A stretch of 64,000 bases of DNA from Oceanicola sp. 502str15 (GCF_024105635.1 NZ_WYDQ01000001.1:2604001-2668000), one strand, 5' to 3'. Shown: positions 25,720 through 35,761, counted from the first letter of the stretch. Numbers and translations are program-made. Notes: generated from the letters alone by a model not told the origin.

Positions 25720-26379
25720 ATGCTGGAATTTTCCAACGTCAGCAAGTCCTTCTGGACGGGCAAACAGCGCAAGGTGATCCTCGACAGGGCCTCCTTCCGC
25801 GTTGAGTTGGGCAATTCGCTGGGCATCCTCGCACCGAACGGCACCGGCAAGACCACGCTGATCAACATGATGGCCGGTCTCGAAAAGCCTGACGAGGGCG
25901 AGATTCGCCGCGGCTGCCGCATATCCTTTCCGCTGGGGTTCATGGGCGGGGTGGTCAACCGCCACACCGGCACCGAGAATGCCCGCTACATCGCCCGGCT
26001 CTACGGGCTCGACCCCGATTACGTGGAGGCCTTCGGGCGCTGGCTCTGCGGGATCGAGGAATATTTCGACATGCCGGTCGGCACCTACAGCCAGGGGATG
26101 CGGGCGCGTTTCTGCTTCTCGCTGATGCTGGCGCTCGACTTCGACATTTACCTGATCGACGAGGGGATGCCCTCGACGACGGATGTGGACTTCAACCGCC
26201 GCGCCGGCTCGATCCTGCGCGAACGCCTGAAGGACACCACCGTTGTCATCGTTTCGCACCAGGCGGCCACGCTTGAGAAGTTCTGCCGCTCGGCGGCGGT
26301 GCTGCGCGACGGGCAGTTCCAAATGTTTGATACGCTTGAGGAGGCGAAGAGGCTCTATGACTACCAAGCCCAAAGCTAG
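25720..26379 (+). CDS. kpsT: Capsule polysaccharide export ATPase, KpsT type
   Basis: The 219-residue ABC ATPase of the polysaccharide export class has Walker A GILAPNGTGKTT, the short signature YSQGMRARFCF and Walker B DIYLIDEG. It would drive export of a capsule or lipid-linked polysaccharide through a KpsM permease, which is not in this window. The ATG at 25720 has an AAGGCGA site; a GTG 27 bases upstream is possible. It overlaps kpsE by 23 bases. Confidence 0.88.
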   Translation: MLEFSNVSKSFWTGKQRKVILDRASFRVELGNSLGILAPNGTGKTTLINMMAGLEKPDEGEIRRGCRISFPLGFMGGVVNRHTGTENARYIARLYGLDPDYVEAFGRWLCGIEEYFDMPVGTYSQGMRARFCFSLMLALDFDIYLIDEGMPSTTDVDFNRRAGSILRERLKDTTVVIVSHQAATLEKFCRSAAVLRDGQFQMFDTLEEAKRLYDYQAQS

Positions 26380-28249
26380 CCGGTTCCGCATCCGGCGCGA
26401 CGCCCCCCTCACGCCCGGCCAGGCCATGGCCGCAACCGAGGGGGCGACCGCCCGCAAGGTGGCGCCGCCGCCCGTGTCCCCGCCTGCCCCGAAGCAGGCG
26501 GCCACGCCGGATGCAGGCCCGCGCGCGCCGGGCCGCAAGACGGTGACCCGCAAGGCCCCCGCCCAGCCGCCCGTCGACGAGGACGTGGCGATGATGGAAG
26601 CGGCCTCGCCGGAGATGCATGAAGACGGCTTTGGCCCCGAGGCGATGCCCGGCTCGGCCGCGGCCGAGGGCGGCGCGGCTGCTGGCGCGGCCCGGGGGGC
26701 GCAGGAGGCTGACGGCCAGCCCGGCACGGCGCAGAGCGGCGACGTGCAGAGCGCGGCCTCGGCCCAGAGCGAACAGACGATTGCCGACATCCGCAAGGAA
26801 GGCCTCACCGGCCGACAGCTGCGCATGGCGCGGCGGGTTGCCCAGAAGCACGGGCTCACCCCGACCTCGGATTTCGATGCGGTGAAGCAGCTGCGCGACC
26901 GCGGGCTGGACCCGTTCCAGCGCTCGGCCATGCTGGAGCTGGTGCAGAACAACGCCAAGGCGCAGGGGGCCGAGGCCGCCCGCGCCGGCGGCCAGGCGGG
27001 TGCCACGCCCAACCTGCCGCAGGTCTCGCGCCAGACCGGCACCGAAGTGGCCGTGCCGAAGGAGGCCCCGGTGCCCGGCCCGGTGCTCAACCCCGCCGAC
27101 CAGCGGGCCAGCGAGATCGGCCGCATCCAGCAGGACATCGCCCGCCGGCGCCGCCGCAAGTCGATGCTGCTGTTCACCCGGCTGGCGTTCTTCGTGCTGC
27201 TGCCGGCCTTCATTGCCGGGTGGTACTACTACGTGCTGGCGACGCCGCTCTATGCCACCAAGTCGGAGTTCGTGATCCAGCAGGCCGAGCCTGCGGCCGC
27301 GGCCGGGCTTGGCGGGCTGTTCCAGGGCACCAGCTTTGCCACCCAGCAGGACAGCACCACGGTGCAAAGCTACCTGCAGTCGCGCGCCGCCATGCAGCGG
27401 CTCAACCAGGACCACGCGTTCAAGGCGCATTTCGAGCAGAGCTTCATCGACCCGATCCAGCGGCTCGAGGAGGGGGCCACCGACGAGGCGGCCTACCGGC
27501 TGTTCCAGCGCAACGTGAAGATCGGCTACGACCCGACAGAAGGTATTCTGAAGATGGAGGTCATCGCCGCCAGCCCCGAAAAGAGCCAGGAGTTCTCGGA
27601 GGCGCTGCTGGGCTATGCCGAGGAGCAGGTGGACCAGCTGACCCAGCGGTTGCGCGAAGACCAGATGAAGGGCGCGCGCGCCAGCTTCGACGATGCCGAG
27701 GGCAAGGTTCTGGCGGCGCAGCGCAGGGTGCTCGAGCTGCAGGAGCAGCTCGGCGTGCTCGACCCGGTGAGCGAAACCGGCTCGCTGATGAGCCAGATCA
27801 CCCAGTTCGAGGTGGAGCTGCGCCAGAAGGAACTGGACCTGCAACAGCAGATGGCCAACACCCGCCCCAACCAGGCCCGTGTGCGGGCGCTGGAGGGCGA
27901 CATTGCCCGGCTGCGGGCGCTGGTGGACGAGCTGCGCTCGTCGATGACCCAGACCACCGGCAGCGGCGCCTCGCTGGCCCGCATCACCGGCGAGCTGCGC
28001 ATTGCCGAGGCCGATCTGACCACCCGGCAGCTTCTGCTCCAGCAGGCCGCCGCCCAGCTCGAGACGGCGCGGATCGAGGCCAACCGGCAGGTGCGCTACC
28101 TGTCGCTCGGCGTGGCGCCGATTGCGCCCGACGAGGCCACCTATCCGCGCGCCTTCGAGAACACGGCGCTGGCGCTGCTGATCTTTGCCGGCATCTACCT
28201 GATGATCTCGCTCACCGCCTCGGTGCTGCGCGAACAGGTCGCCGCGTGA
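26357..28249 (+). CDS. kpsE: Capsule polysaccharide export inner-membrane protein, KpsE type
   Basis: The 630-residue protein belongs to the KpsE/BexC/CtrB group of periplasmic adaptors. It has a first membrane segment near residue 275 (LAFFVLLPAFIAGWYYYVLA), a long periplasmic coiled coil (roughly 430-560) and a last membrane segment near the C terminus. Unusual is a cytoplasmic N-terminal extension of about 260 residues rich in Ala, Pro and Gln, with a compact motif (RQLRMARRVAQKHGL, QLRDRGLDPF) that looks like a small helical domain. The start overlaps kpsT. The partners KpsM and KpsD are absent here. Confidence 0.85.
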   Translation: MTTKPKASRFRIRRDAPLTPGQAMAATEGATARKVAPPPVSPPAPKQAATPDAGPRAPGRKTVTRKAPAQPPVDEDVAMMEAASPEMHEDGFGPEAMPGSAAAEGGAAAGAARGAQEADGQPGTAQSGDVQSAASAQSEQTIADIRKEGLTGRQLRMARRVAQKHGLTPTSDFDAVKQLRDRGLDPFQRSAMLELVQNNAKAQGAEAARAGGQAGATPNLPQVSRQTGTEVAVPKEAPVPGPVLNPADQRASEIGRIQQDIARRRRRKSMLLFTRLAFFVLLPAFIAGWYYYVLATPLYATKSEFVIQQAEPAAAAGLGGLFQGTSFATQQDSTTVQSYLQSRAAMQRLNQDHAFKAHFEQSFIDPIQRLEEGATDEAAYRLFQRNVKIGYDPTEGILKMEVIAASPEKSQEFSEALLGYAEEQVDQLTQRLREDQMKGARASFDDAEGKVLAAQRRVLELQEQLGVLDPVSETGSLMSQITQFEVELRQKELDLQQQMANTRPNQARVRALEGDIARLRALVDELRSSMTQTTGSGASLARITGELRIAEADLTTRQLLLQQAAAQLETARIEANRQVRYLSLGVAPIAPDEATYPRAFENTALALLIFAGIYLMISLTASVLREQVAA

Positions 28250-28629
28250 CCACGGGCGGCGGGGCCGAGGCTCTCGCCGCCACGATCGACGCCTATTGCG
28301 CCTGCTGGCGGGTGATGGACGACAGCGCCCGCCGGGCGGCCCTCGCGCGCTGCGTCTCGCCCTATCTGCGCTACACCGATCCGACCGTGGAGCTGACCGG
28401 CATTGCCGCCCTCTCGGCCCATATCGCCAAGGTCTGCGCCGCCCGCCCCGACGCGGTGATCGCCCGCACCGGTGGCGTGGATGCGCACCACGGCATGGCC
28501 CGCTTCGGCTGGAGCCTGCGCGATGGCGATGCGGTGTTTCTGGCAGGCAGCATCGACGTTGTGGAGCTGGACCCTGAGAGCGGGCGGCTGACGCGGATCA
28601 CCGGCTTTTTCGGGCCTCTGGAGGGGTGA
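28246..28629 (+). CDS. NTF2/SnoaL-like small protein
   Basis: This 127-residue frame starts at a GTG overlapping the kpsE stop (GTGA). The pattern IDAYCACWRVMDDSARRA, YTDPTVELTG and a beta-rich second half with FGWSLRDGDAVFLAGSIDVVELD is that of NTF2-like cone folds, which include enzymes and binding proteins. No function can be assigned. Coupling to kpsE suggests cotranscription with the capsule export genes. The convergent lytic transglycosylase stop is 17 bp downstream. Confidence 0.7.
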   Translation: MTTGGGAEALAATIDAYCACWRVMDDSARRAALARCVSPYLRYTDPTVELTGIAALSAHIAKVCAARPDAVIARTGGVDAHHGMARFGWSLRDGDAVFLAGSIDVVELDPESGRLTRITGFFGPLEG

Positions 28630-28646
28630 AGGGCTGAGGGGCTGCC

Positions 28647-30824
28647 CTAGTTTGGCGTGCCGTGAAGCAATTTGGTGAACTCCAGCTTCTCCACCCGGCC
28701 GGTCAGCCGGGCGCGGTAGACCGGGATGCTCTCGGTCACGCGCATCACGTAGTTGCGGGTCTCGCGGAAGGGGATCATCTCGACCCAGTCCACCACGTCG
28801 ACGCCCGGGTAGCGCGGATCGCCCCGGTCTGCGACCCAGTTCACCGCCCGGCCCGGCCCGGCGTTGTAGCCGACCGAGACAAGCACCGGGGCATTGCCGA
28901 AAATATCAATGAGGCCCGCAAGATAGGCGGTGCCAAGCTGGGCGTTGTAGACCGGATCTTCGGTCAGCTTGCCGGCGTCGTAGCTCACCTTCAGCTCGCC
29001 GGCCATGTCGCGCGCGGTGCCCGGCATGAGCTGCATCAGCCCGCGCGCCCCGGCGGGGCTGACCACGACCGGATCGAACTCGCTCTCGCGCCGGGCGATC
29101 GACAGGGCCAGCTCGGCGGGCACCGGCCATTCGGACTCGGCCATTTCGTGCAGGGGGTAGTAGGCGGCCGGAATCGTCAGCCCGTTGCGGGCTGCCGCCT
29201 TGGCGACCTTCAGCGCCAGATGCACCTCGCCGCGTTCGATCATCAATGCGCCGAGGCTCCCGGCCTCGGGGCGTTCGACCTGCCCGGCGAGGTGGGTCAG
29301 GAAGCGCTCGGCCTCCGCCGCCTCGCCCTCTTCAAGCATCCGCAGGCCGACGGCGAGCACCTCGGAGCCTGCAAGCGCGGTGTCGGCGATCGTGGCGAAG
29401 ACCTCGCGCCCGGTGAGGGTGACATCCATGGGCAGGCCCGCGGCCTCGGCGGCGAGCAGCCCGTAGTAGCTGGTTTGGTATTGCGCGCCGTAGGCAAAGG
29501 CATCCCGCGCCTTCTCGGCATCGCCGAGGTCGGTATAGGCGCGGCCCAGCCAGTAGCCGGCGCGGCCGAGGCTGATCGGCGTTTCGACCGCCTCGCCGAA
29601 GCGCTCGAAGTGCCAGAGCGCCAGCTCGGGGTCCTTGAGGAAGCGCAGGGCGATCCAGCCCGCGAGCCATTCGAGATCGGCGAAGTCGGAGCCGTCGGCC
29701 AGGAAGTGGCGCGAGGCGAGCGCATAGGCCTCGGGCACGTTGCCGTCGCGCAGCAGGGCGCGGGCATAAATGCGACGGTAGTTCGACCACTCTTCCGGCC
29801 GCCCCAGCGCCTCGGCGGAGGTGGAGCGCTCGACCATCAGCTCCTCGGCGCCATCGTGGAGCCCCTTGCCGACGCGCCAGTTGTAGCGCTCCCAGACGAG
29901 GCCGGCGTTGTCCTGAAGCGCCTCGGGGACCGCCTCGATCTTGGCATCGACCCCGGCGGCACGGGTGCGCAGCGCCATGCGGGCCTCGGCGAGTTTTCGC
30001 CAGTCCTCGCTCACCCGCCCCATCTGGCGCAGGGCGGTGGAACGCCGGTCGCGCCACAGCAGGTCATCGAGTCGGGCCTCGTGGTGGGGTTTCAGCAGCT
30101 CCCCGTAGCGCTCGAGCAGGGCCTGCTCGACATCGGCGTTCAGCGTGCGGGTGCGCCAGGCGAGCACCGCCAGCGCCGCCGCATCGCCGTCCTCACCACG
30201 GGCGGCGTGGGCCTCGACCAGCCGCAGCACACCGAGCCCGGTTTCGGGGATCTTGTCGCCGAAATAGGCCACCACACGGTCGGGATCCTCGCCGCGCCCG
30301 ATCGAGGCTTCGCCCCGGTCGTGGATGTAGTCCATCGACGGCCAGTCGGCGTGATCGGCGGTGAAGCTGATGTATTCGTCAAAGCTGCCGCCGCCGCCGC
30401 GCAGCTTGGCCCAGAGCACGTATTGCTCCATCTCGGGGCCTTCCCGCGCGGCAGAAAAGGCCGCCTGCCCCCAGTCACCACGGGCGATGGCGCGCATCAT
30501 CAGGGTGAAGGGGCCGGCCTGTTTGGGGCGTGCAGGCGGAGCCTTGGCGGCCAGCGCCACGCCCTCCAGCGCCGGGGCGCGGGGCAGCGCGGTGTCGTCC
30601 TGCGGCACGGCGTCTGTCTCGCCCTCGGCAACCCTCTCGCCGGGTTCGGCGGCGGGTTCCTCGCCCTCGGCCTCCGCCCCGGCGCCCTCCTCCTCGAGTT
30701 CGAGCGCAACCTCCTGCACCACCTCCTGCCCCTCGTCCGGGGCCGGGTCTGCCGCCTGGGCATGCGCCACCGGCCAGGCAAGGAGCCAGGCGACAGCGAG
30801 ATTCGACAGGACATAGCGATGCAT
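28647..30824 (-). CDS. slt: Soluble lytic murein transglycosylase
   Basis: The 725-residue periplasmic enzyme has a signal peptide (about residues 1-23), then an acidic low-complexity stretch (about 25-75), a long alpha-helical superhelix and a C-terminal SLT domain. The catalytic Glu is in SIARRESEFDP, followed by GLMQLMPGTA and SVGYNAGPGR. It cleaves peptidoglycan with formation of 1,6-anhydromuropeptides. The start at 30824 is set by the signal peptide. It diverges from dapA. The acidic linker after the signal peptide is unusual for Slt70. Confidence 0.92.
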   Translation of the reverse strand: MHRYVLSNLAVAWLLAWPVAHAQAADPAPDEGQEVVQEVALELEEEGAGAEAEGEEPAAEPGERVAEGETDAVPQDDTALPRAPALEGVALAAKAPPARPKQAGPFTLMMRAIARGDWGQAAFSAAREGPEMEQYVLWAKLRGGGGSFDEYISFTADHADWPSMDYIHDRGEASIGRGEDPDRVVAYFGDKIPETGLGVLRLVEAHAARGEDGDAAALAVLAWRTRTLNADVEQALLERYGELLKPHHEARLDDLLWRDRRSTALRQMGRVSEDWRKLAEARMALRTRAAGVDAKIEAVPEALQDNAGLVWERYNWRVGKGLHDGAEELMVERSTSAEALGRPEEWSNYRRIYARALLRDGNVPEAYALASRHFLADGSDFADLEWLAGWIALRFLKDPELALWHFERFGEAVETPISLGRAGYWLGRAYTDLGDAEKARDAFAYGAQYQTSYYGLLAAEAAGLPMDVTLTGREVFATIADTALAGSEVLAVGLRMLEEGEAAEAERFLTHLAGQVERPEAGSLGALMIERGEVHLALKVAKAAARNGLTIPAAYYPLHEMAESEWPVPAELALSIARRESEFDPVVVSPAGARGLMQLMPGTARDMAGELKVSYDAGKLTEDPVYNAQLGTAYLAGLIDIFGNAPVLVSVGYNAGPGRAVNWVADRGDPRYPGVDVVDWVEMIPFRETRNYVMRVTESIPVYRARLTGRVEKLEFTKLLHGTPN

Positions 30825-30903
30825 GGCTCGGGCGAGCTCCGGAGCAGGCAATGGGCGGTTTGTGCAAGTGTAGCGCGTCGTGGTTAATGAACAATACAAC
30901 AAC

Positions 30904-30932
30904 TTGGCATTGCGCCCCGTGGGCACTATAGC
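30904..30932 (+). promoter_or_regulatory. Candidate dapA promoter
   Basis: TTGGCA (30904-30909), a 17-base spacer and TATAGC (30927-30932) give a good sigma-70 type promoter 44 bases before the dapA start. Confidence 0.65.
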
Positions 30933-30975
30933 TCCGCCCGGACGGGAAATTGGCCGCGACAGAGGAGGGCACAAC

Positions 30976-31848
30976 ATGTTCCAGGGATCTATTCCAGCAC
31001 TGGTGACGCCCTTCAAGGACGGCGAGCTCGATCTGGCCGCCTTCGAGGCGCTGGTGGAGTGGCAGATTGCCGAAGGCTCGAGCGGACTTGTGCCGGTGGG
31101 CACCACCGGCGAGAGCCCGACCCTCACCCATGACGAGCACGATGCCGTTGTGGCCGCCTGCGTGAAGGCCGCCGCGGGCCGGGTGCCGGTGATCGCGGGC
31201 GCGGGCTCCAACTCCACCCGCGAGACGGTGCGGCTGGTCGAGGCCGCCAAGACCGCGGGCGCCGATGCCGCGCTGGTCGTCACCCCCTATTACAACAAGC
31301 CCACGCAGGCCGGGCTGATCGCCCATTTCGAGGCCGCCGCCGAGGTGGGCCTGCCGATCATCATCTACAACATTCCGCCGCGCTCGGTGATCGACATGCT
31401 GCCCGGCACCATGGCCGAGCTGGCGAAGAACCCGAGCATCATCGGGGTGAAGGACGCCACCGCCGACCTCGCCCGCGTGGCGATTACCCGCGAAATGTGC
31501 GGCCCGGATTTTCTTCAGCTTTCGGGCGAAGATCCGACGGCAGTGGGATATAACGCGATGGGCGGCAAGGGCTGCATCTCCGTCACCGCCAACGTCGCCC
31601 CGCGGCTTTGCGCCGAGATGCAGGCGGCGACGCTGGCGGGCGACTATGCCAAGGCGCTGGACTATCAGGACAAGCTGATCCCCCTGCACCGGGCGATCTT
31701 TGCCGAGCCGGGCCTGTGCGGCGCGAAATACGGGCTTTCGGTGCTGGGCAAATGCGCCGAAGACGTGCGCCGCCCCCACGTGCAGGTGTCGGACTTCGTG
31801 AAGGGCCAGATCGAAGACGCGATGCGCTTTGCCGGGCTGATCAACTGA
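30976..31848 (+). CDS. dapA: 4-hydroxy-tetrahydrodipicolinate synthase
   Basis: The 290-residue enzyme condenses pyruvate and aspartate semialdehyde in lysine and diaminopimelate synthesis. Hallmarks are [10 protein letters not shown], the Tyr in VTPYYNKP and the Schiff-base lysine in [11 protein letters not shown]. The ATG at 30976 follows a GAGGAGGG site. It overlaps trmO (TGATG), and smpB follows, the order slt-dapA-smpB being common in the group. Its product pathway supplies the peptidoglycan that the divergent Slt remodels. Confidence 0.97.
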   Translation: MFQGSIPALVTPFKDGELDLAAFEALVEWQIAEGSSGLVPVGTTGESPTLTHDEHDAVVAACVKAAAGRVPVIAGAGSNSTRETVRLVEAAKTAGADAALVVTPYYNKPTQAGLIAHFEAAAEVGLPIIIYNIPPRSVIDMLPGTMAELAKNPSIIGVKDATADLARVAITREMCGPDFLQLSGEDPTAVGYNAMGGKGCISVTANVAPRLCAEMQAATLAGDYAKALDYQDKLIPLHRAIFAEPGLCGAKYGLSVLGKCAEDVRRPHVQVSDFVKGQIEDAMRFAGLIN

Positions 31849-32318
31849 TGAAGCCACCCCGCGAGGGCGAGGAGCGGCTTGGATATGACCCGGCAGAGCG
31901 CGCCGATGCCAGGCTTCACTTCATCGGCGTCATCCGGTCGGACTGGCGCGAGGGCAAGGCCCCCAAGAACCTGCGGCTTTCGCGCGCGCAGGGCGGCGGG
32001 GCGGCGCGGATCGAACTGCATGAGCAGTTCGTGCCCGCGCTGGAGGGGTTGAAGCCGGGCGACTGGATCATGCTGCTCTACTGGACGGGCGAGGCCCGGC
32101 GCGACCTGCTGGTGCAGGCCCCGCGCCATGCCGACAGCCCTCGCGGCACCTTTGCCCTCCGCTCCCCGGCCCGGCCCAACCCGGTGGCGCTGGGCTGCGT
32201 GCGGATCGAGGCGATGGACGGGGCGGTGGTGCATATCGACGCCACAGATGCCTTCGACGGAACGCCGGTGATAGATATCAAGCCGTGGATCGAGACGGTG
32301 GACTCGCCCGCTTCGTGA
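31848..32318 (+). CDS. TsaA-like tRNA (N6-threonylcarbamoyladenosine) methyltransferase, TrmO type
   Basis: The 156-residue protein has the TsaA beta-barrel motifs [17 protein letters not shown], and the conserved [16 protein letters not shown], then [10 protein letters not shown]. TrmO methylates t6A37 of certain tRNAs using S-adenosylmethionine. Alphaproteobacterial single-domain versions are shorter than the E. coli enzyme (about 235 residues), so the substrate is less certain. The ATG at 31848 overlaps the dapA stop. Confidence 0.82.
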   Translation: MKPPREGEERLGYDPAERADARLHFIGVIRSDWREGKAPKNLRLSRAQGGGAARIELHEQFVPALEGLKPGDWIMLLYWTGEARRDLLVQAPRHADSPRGTFALRSPARPNPVALGCVRIEAMDGAVVHIDATDAFDGTPVIDIKPWIETVDSPAS

Positions 32319-32391
32319 AGGCGCGGGGCAGCGGGCGGGTTCTGCGGTCGGCCCTTTCCAGCGCGGCTTGCAGCCCCTATATGCCTCCCCC

Positions 32392-32868
32392 ATGGCCAAG
32401 AAAGATGACAACCCCAATTACAAGGTGATCGCGGAGAACCGCCGCGCACGGCACGACTATGCCATCGAGGACGATCTCGAGGTGGGGATCATGCTGGAAG
32501 GCTCTGAGGTGAAGTCGCTGCGCCAGAACACCAGCCAGATCAACGAGAGCTATGCCGCTGTCGAGGATGGCGAGCTGTGGCTGGTGAACGGATATATCGC
32601 GCCCTATGCGCAGGCCAAGACCTTCGGCCACGAGGAGCGCCGCCGCCGCAAGTTGCTGGTCTCGAAGAAGGAACTCGCGCGGCTCTGGAACGAGACCCAG
32701 CGCAAGGGGATGACGCTGGTGCCGCTGGTGCTCTACTTCAACCATCGCGGCATCGCCAAGATGAAGATCGGCATCGCCAAGGGCAAGAAGAACGCCGACA
32801 AGCGCCAGACCGAGGCCAAGCGCGACTGGAACCGCCAGAAGCAGCGGCTGCTCAAGCAGAACGGCTGA
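32392..32868 (+). CDS. smpB: SsrA-binding protein SmpB
   Basis: The 158-residue RNA-binding protein works with tmRNA in rescue of stalled ribosomes. It has the typical [25 protein letters not shown], and the lysine-rich C-terminal helix ([19 protein letters not shown]). The start at 32392 fits the family. It lies downstream of dapA and trmO. Confidence 0.97.
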   Translation: MAKKDDNPNYKVIAENRRARHDYAIEDDLEVGIMLEGSEVKSLRQNTSQINESYAAVEDGELWLVNGYIAPYAQAKTFGHEERRRRKLLVSKKELARLWNETQRKGMTLVPLVLYFNHRGIAKMKIGIAKGKKNADKRQTEAKRDWNRQKQRLLKQNG

Positions 32869-32926
32869 CTGCGCGCGCCGTTACGGGGCCTTGCGCCCGG
32901 CGCGGCGCGGGGGCAACGTCGCGGCC

Positions 32927-33541
32927 ATGGATCTGGCCTTCTTCATCCCCGCCTGCTTTGCGCTGAACCTCGCCTTCGGCCCCTCCAACCTGCTGGCGCT
33001 GACCCATGGCGCGCAGAGCGGTATCCGCTTTGCGATGGCGGCCGCGCTGGCGCGGATCGTGGCCTTTGCCGGGATGATCGCCGCCTCTGCCCTTGGCCTC
33101 GGGCTGCTGCTGACGGTTTCGGCGGCGGCCTTCACCGTGGTCAAGCTGGTGGGGGCGGCCTACCTTATCTGGCTCGGGATCAAGCTGCTGCGCACCCGGC
33201 CCGAGACCCAGAGCCTCGCCACCCTGGCCCCGACCCTGCCGCGCGCCCTGCGCCGCGAGGCGCTGGTGGCGCTGAGCAACCCCAAGGCGATCCTGATCTT
33301 CGCGGCCTTCTTTCCGCAGTTCGTGCCGATGGAGAGCTACTGGCAGAGCTATGCCATCCTCGGCGGGCTGTTTCTGGCGCTGGAGCTGGTGGCGGTGGGC
33401 ACCTATGCGACCGCCGGGCGCTTTGCCGCCCGCCTCGCCGCCAGCCGGATGCATTGGCTGAACCGCGCTTCGGGGGCGACCATGGTGCTCTTCGGGCTGC
33501 TCCTGCTGCTGGCCCGTGCGCCCTCGCGCGGCACCGCCTGA
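32927..33541 (+). CDS. LysE/RhtB-family exporter
   Basis: The 204-residue membrane protein has five to six hydrophobic segments and the family motif GPSNLLALTHGAQSG near the N terminus, with ALSNPKAILIFAAFFPQF in the middle. LysE-type exporters move amino acids or their analogues out of the cell. The cargo cannot be named. The start at 32927 places the N terminus at the first membrane segment. Confidence 0.88.
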   Translation: MDLAFFIPACFALNLAFGPSNLLALTHGAQSGIRFAMAAALARIVAFAGMIAASALGLGLLLTVSAAAFTVVKLVGAAYLIWLGIKLLRTRPETQSLATLAPTLPRALRREALVALSNPKAILIFAAFFPQFVPMESYWQSYAILGGLFLALELVAVGTYATAGRFAARLAASRMHWLNRASGATMVLFGLLLLLARAPSRGTA

Positions 33542-33611
33542 GCCGGGAGCGCCCTTGCCAGTCTGCCGCCGGGGCGCTAACCAATCTTCGATGCGAGAGG
33601 GGGATGCACCC

Positions 33612-34460
33612 ATGGCCGACGACCCGAAAACGCTGGTTTCAACCGACTGGCTCGCCAAACACCTGAAAGACCCCGACCTGCGGGTGCTGGATGCCTCATG
33701 GTATCTGCCGGCGATGAACCGCGATGCGAAGGGTGAATACGAGGCCGGGCATATCCCCGGTGCGCGGTTCTTCGACATCGACGAGATTTCCGACGCGCGC
33801 TCGGACCTGCCGCACATGGCCCCGCCGGTGGAGAAGTTCATGAGCCGGATGCGGGCGATGGGCGTGGGCGACGGGCATCAGGTGGTGGTCTATGACGGGG
33901 CCGGGCTGTTTTCGGCGGCGCGGGTCTGGTGGCTGTTCCGGCTGATGGGCAAGCAGGATGTGGCGGTGCTGGATGGCGGCATGCCCAAGTGGCTGGCCGA
34001 GGGCCGCGAGGTAGAGGACATGCCCCCGATCGTGCGTGACCGGCACATGACCGTGCAGCGCCAGGCCGACATGGTGAAGGATGTCACCCAGGTTGCCGCC
34101 GCCTCCAAGCTGGGCGACTGGCAGATCGTCGATGCCCGTGCGCCCGAGCGGTTCTCGGGCGCCGCGCCGGAGCCGCGTGCGGGGCTGCGGGCCGGGCATA
34201 TTCCCGGCTCCAGAAACCTGCCCTTCGGCAACCTGCTGAACCCCGACAAGACCATGAAGCGCGGCCAGGCACTGCGCGAGGTCTTCGAGGATGCCGGGGT
34301 CGACATGGCGCGGCCGGTGATCACCTCCTGCGGCTCGGGGGTGACGGCCGCCGTGCTCTCGCTCGGGCTCGAGGTGCTGGGGCACCCGCGCCACGCGCTC
34401 TACGATGGCTCGTGGTCGGAATGGGGCCTCTATGACGGTCTGGCGGTGGAAACCGGGTGA
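33612..34460 (+). CDS. sseA: 3-mercaptopyruvate sulfurtransferase
   Basis: The 282-residue protein has two rhodanese domains. The first is inactive; the second has the active loop SCGSGVTA with the persulfide cysteine, the CGSGVTA form being typical for mercaptopyruvate rather than thiosulfate. Other marks are GHIPGARFFDID and HIPGSRNLPF. It moves sulfur to thiophilic acceptors in the cytosol. The start at 33612 follows a GAGAGGGGG stretch; an alternative lies at 33591. Confidence 0.92.
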   Translation: MADDPKTLVSTDWLAKHLKDPDLRVLDASWYLPAMNRDAKGEYEAGHIPGARFFDIDEISDARSDLPHMAPPVEKFMSRMRAMGVGDGHQVVVYDGAGLFSAARVWWLFRLMGKQDVAVLDGGMPKWLAEGREVEDMPPIVRDRHMTVQRQADMVKDVTQVAAASKLGDWQIVDARAPERFSGAAPEPRAGLRAGHIPGSRNLPFGNLLNPDKTMKRGQALREVFEDAGVDMARPVITSCGSGVTAAVLSLGLEVLGHPRHALYDGSWSEWGLYDGLAVETG

Positions 34461-34497
34461 TGCCTCTGCCGGGGTGCCCCCACCCCGGCGCGTGTCC

Positions 34498-34519
34498 GTA
34501 GGGCGGGACTTGTCCCGCC
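34498..34519 (+). repeat. REP palindrome GTAGGGCGGGACTTGTCCCGCC, copy 5
   Basis: Perfect copy between sseA and the aminotransferase gene. Confidence 0.85.
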
Positions 34520-34571
34520 ACCGCCCCCGCCAACGCCTCCCAGACGCCCATCCCCCAGCCGGAGATTTCCC

Positions 34572-35756
34572 ATGCTTGAAGCCATCCCCCCCCGCGAAGA
34601 AGACAAGATCCTGCGCCTGATGAAGCTCTTCGCGGAAGACCCGCGGATGGGCAAGATCGACCTTGGCGTGGGGGTTTACCACGATGCCGAGGGGCGCACG
34701 CCGATCTTCGGGGCGGTGAAGGCCGCCGAGCAGCGGCTGGTGGAGGGGCAGGAGAGCAAGGGCTACGTGGGGCTGGCGGGCGATCCGGCGTTTCATCGCG
34801 CCATCGCCGGGCTGGTGCTGGGCGAGATGGCCGAGACCACGCCCTATGCGGCCTGCGGCACGCCGGGCGGCACCGGGGCGGTGCGGCAGGGCTTCGAGCT
34901 GATGAAGCTGGCGGGCAATCCGCAGCGGCGCATCTGGCTGCCCGATCCGAGCTGGATCAACCACGCCTCGATCCTCGACACGCTGGGCATTCCGCGCACC
35001 GATTATCGCTATTACGACGGTGACACCGGCGGCATCGACGTGGCGGGCATGCTGGAAGATCTCTCCCGCGCCGCGCCGGGCGACGTGGTGCTGCTGCATG
35101 GCTGCTGCCACAATCCCACCGGCGCCGACCTGCGGGCGCAGGACTGGGCGGCGCTGACCAAGCTGCTGGCCGAGCGCGGCCTTACCCCCTTTGTCGATCT
35201 CGCCTACCAGGGCTTCGGAGACGGGCTGGAGGCGGATGTGGACGGGCTGCGCACCATGGTCGCCGCCCTGCCCGAGAGCATCATCACCGTGTCGGCCTCA
35301 AAGAACTTCGGCCTCTACCGCGAGCGGGTGGGCTGCGTGCTGGCGCCCTGCGCCGACCCGAAGGCGCGCGACCTGACCCATGCCGCACTGGCCTGGCTGA
35401 ACCGGCAGAACTATGCCTTTCCGCCCGATCACGGCGCCCGGGTGGTGACCGAGATCCTGACCGATCCGGGCCTGCGGCAAGACTGGCAGGGCGAGCTTGA
35501 CGGGATGCGCGAGCGGATGAAAGCCAACCGTACGGCGCTGGCGGGCGAGCTGCGCCGGCTCACCGGCTCGGACCGCTTCGGGTTTCTGCAGGGGCACAAG
35601 GGGATGTTCACCGTGCTCGGCCTCAGTCCGGCGCAGGTGATGGCGCTGCGCAAGGAGCACGGGCTTTACATGGTGGAGGACAGCCGGATCAACCTTGCCG
35701 GGCTGACCGACGCCACCATCCCCCCCGCCGCCGAGGCGATTGCCGCCGTTCTCTAG
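34572..35756 (+). CDS. Aromatic/aspartate aminotransferase (class Ib)
   Basis: The 394-residue PLP enzyme belongs to the AspC/TyrB group. It has KIDLGVGVY at the start, the conserved HGCCHNPTGAD, FVDLAYQGF and the PLP lysine in SASKNFGLYRERVG. It should transfer amino groups between aspartate, tyrosine or phenylalanine and 2-oxoglutarate. The start gives the standard N terminus. It is monocistronic between REP elements. Confidence 0.92.
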   Translation: MLEAIPPREEDKILRLMKLFAEDPRMGKIDLGVGVYHDAEGRTPIFGAVKAAEQRLVEGQESKGYVGLAGDPAFHRAIAGLVLGEMAETTPYAACGTPGGTGAVRQGFELMKLAGNPQRRIWLPDPSWINHASILDTLGIPRTDYRYYDGDTGGIDVAGMLEDLSRAAPGDVVLLHGCCHNPTGADLRAQDWAALTKLLAERGLTPFVDLAYQGFGDGLEADVDGLRTMVAALPESIITVSASKNFGLYRERVGCVLAPCADPKARDLTHAALAWLNRQNYAFPPDHGARVVTEILTDPGLRQDWQGELDGMRERMKANRTALAGELRRLTGSDRFGFLQGHKGMFTVLGLSPAQVMALRKEHGLYMVEDSRINLAGLTDATIPPAAEAIAAVL

Positions 35757-35761
35757 CACTC

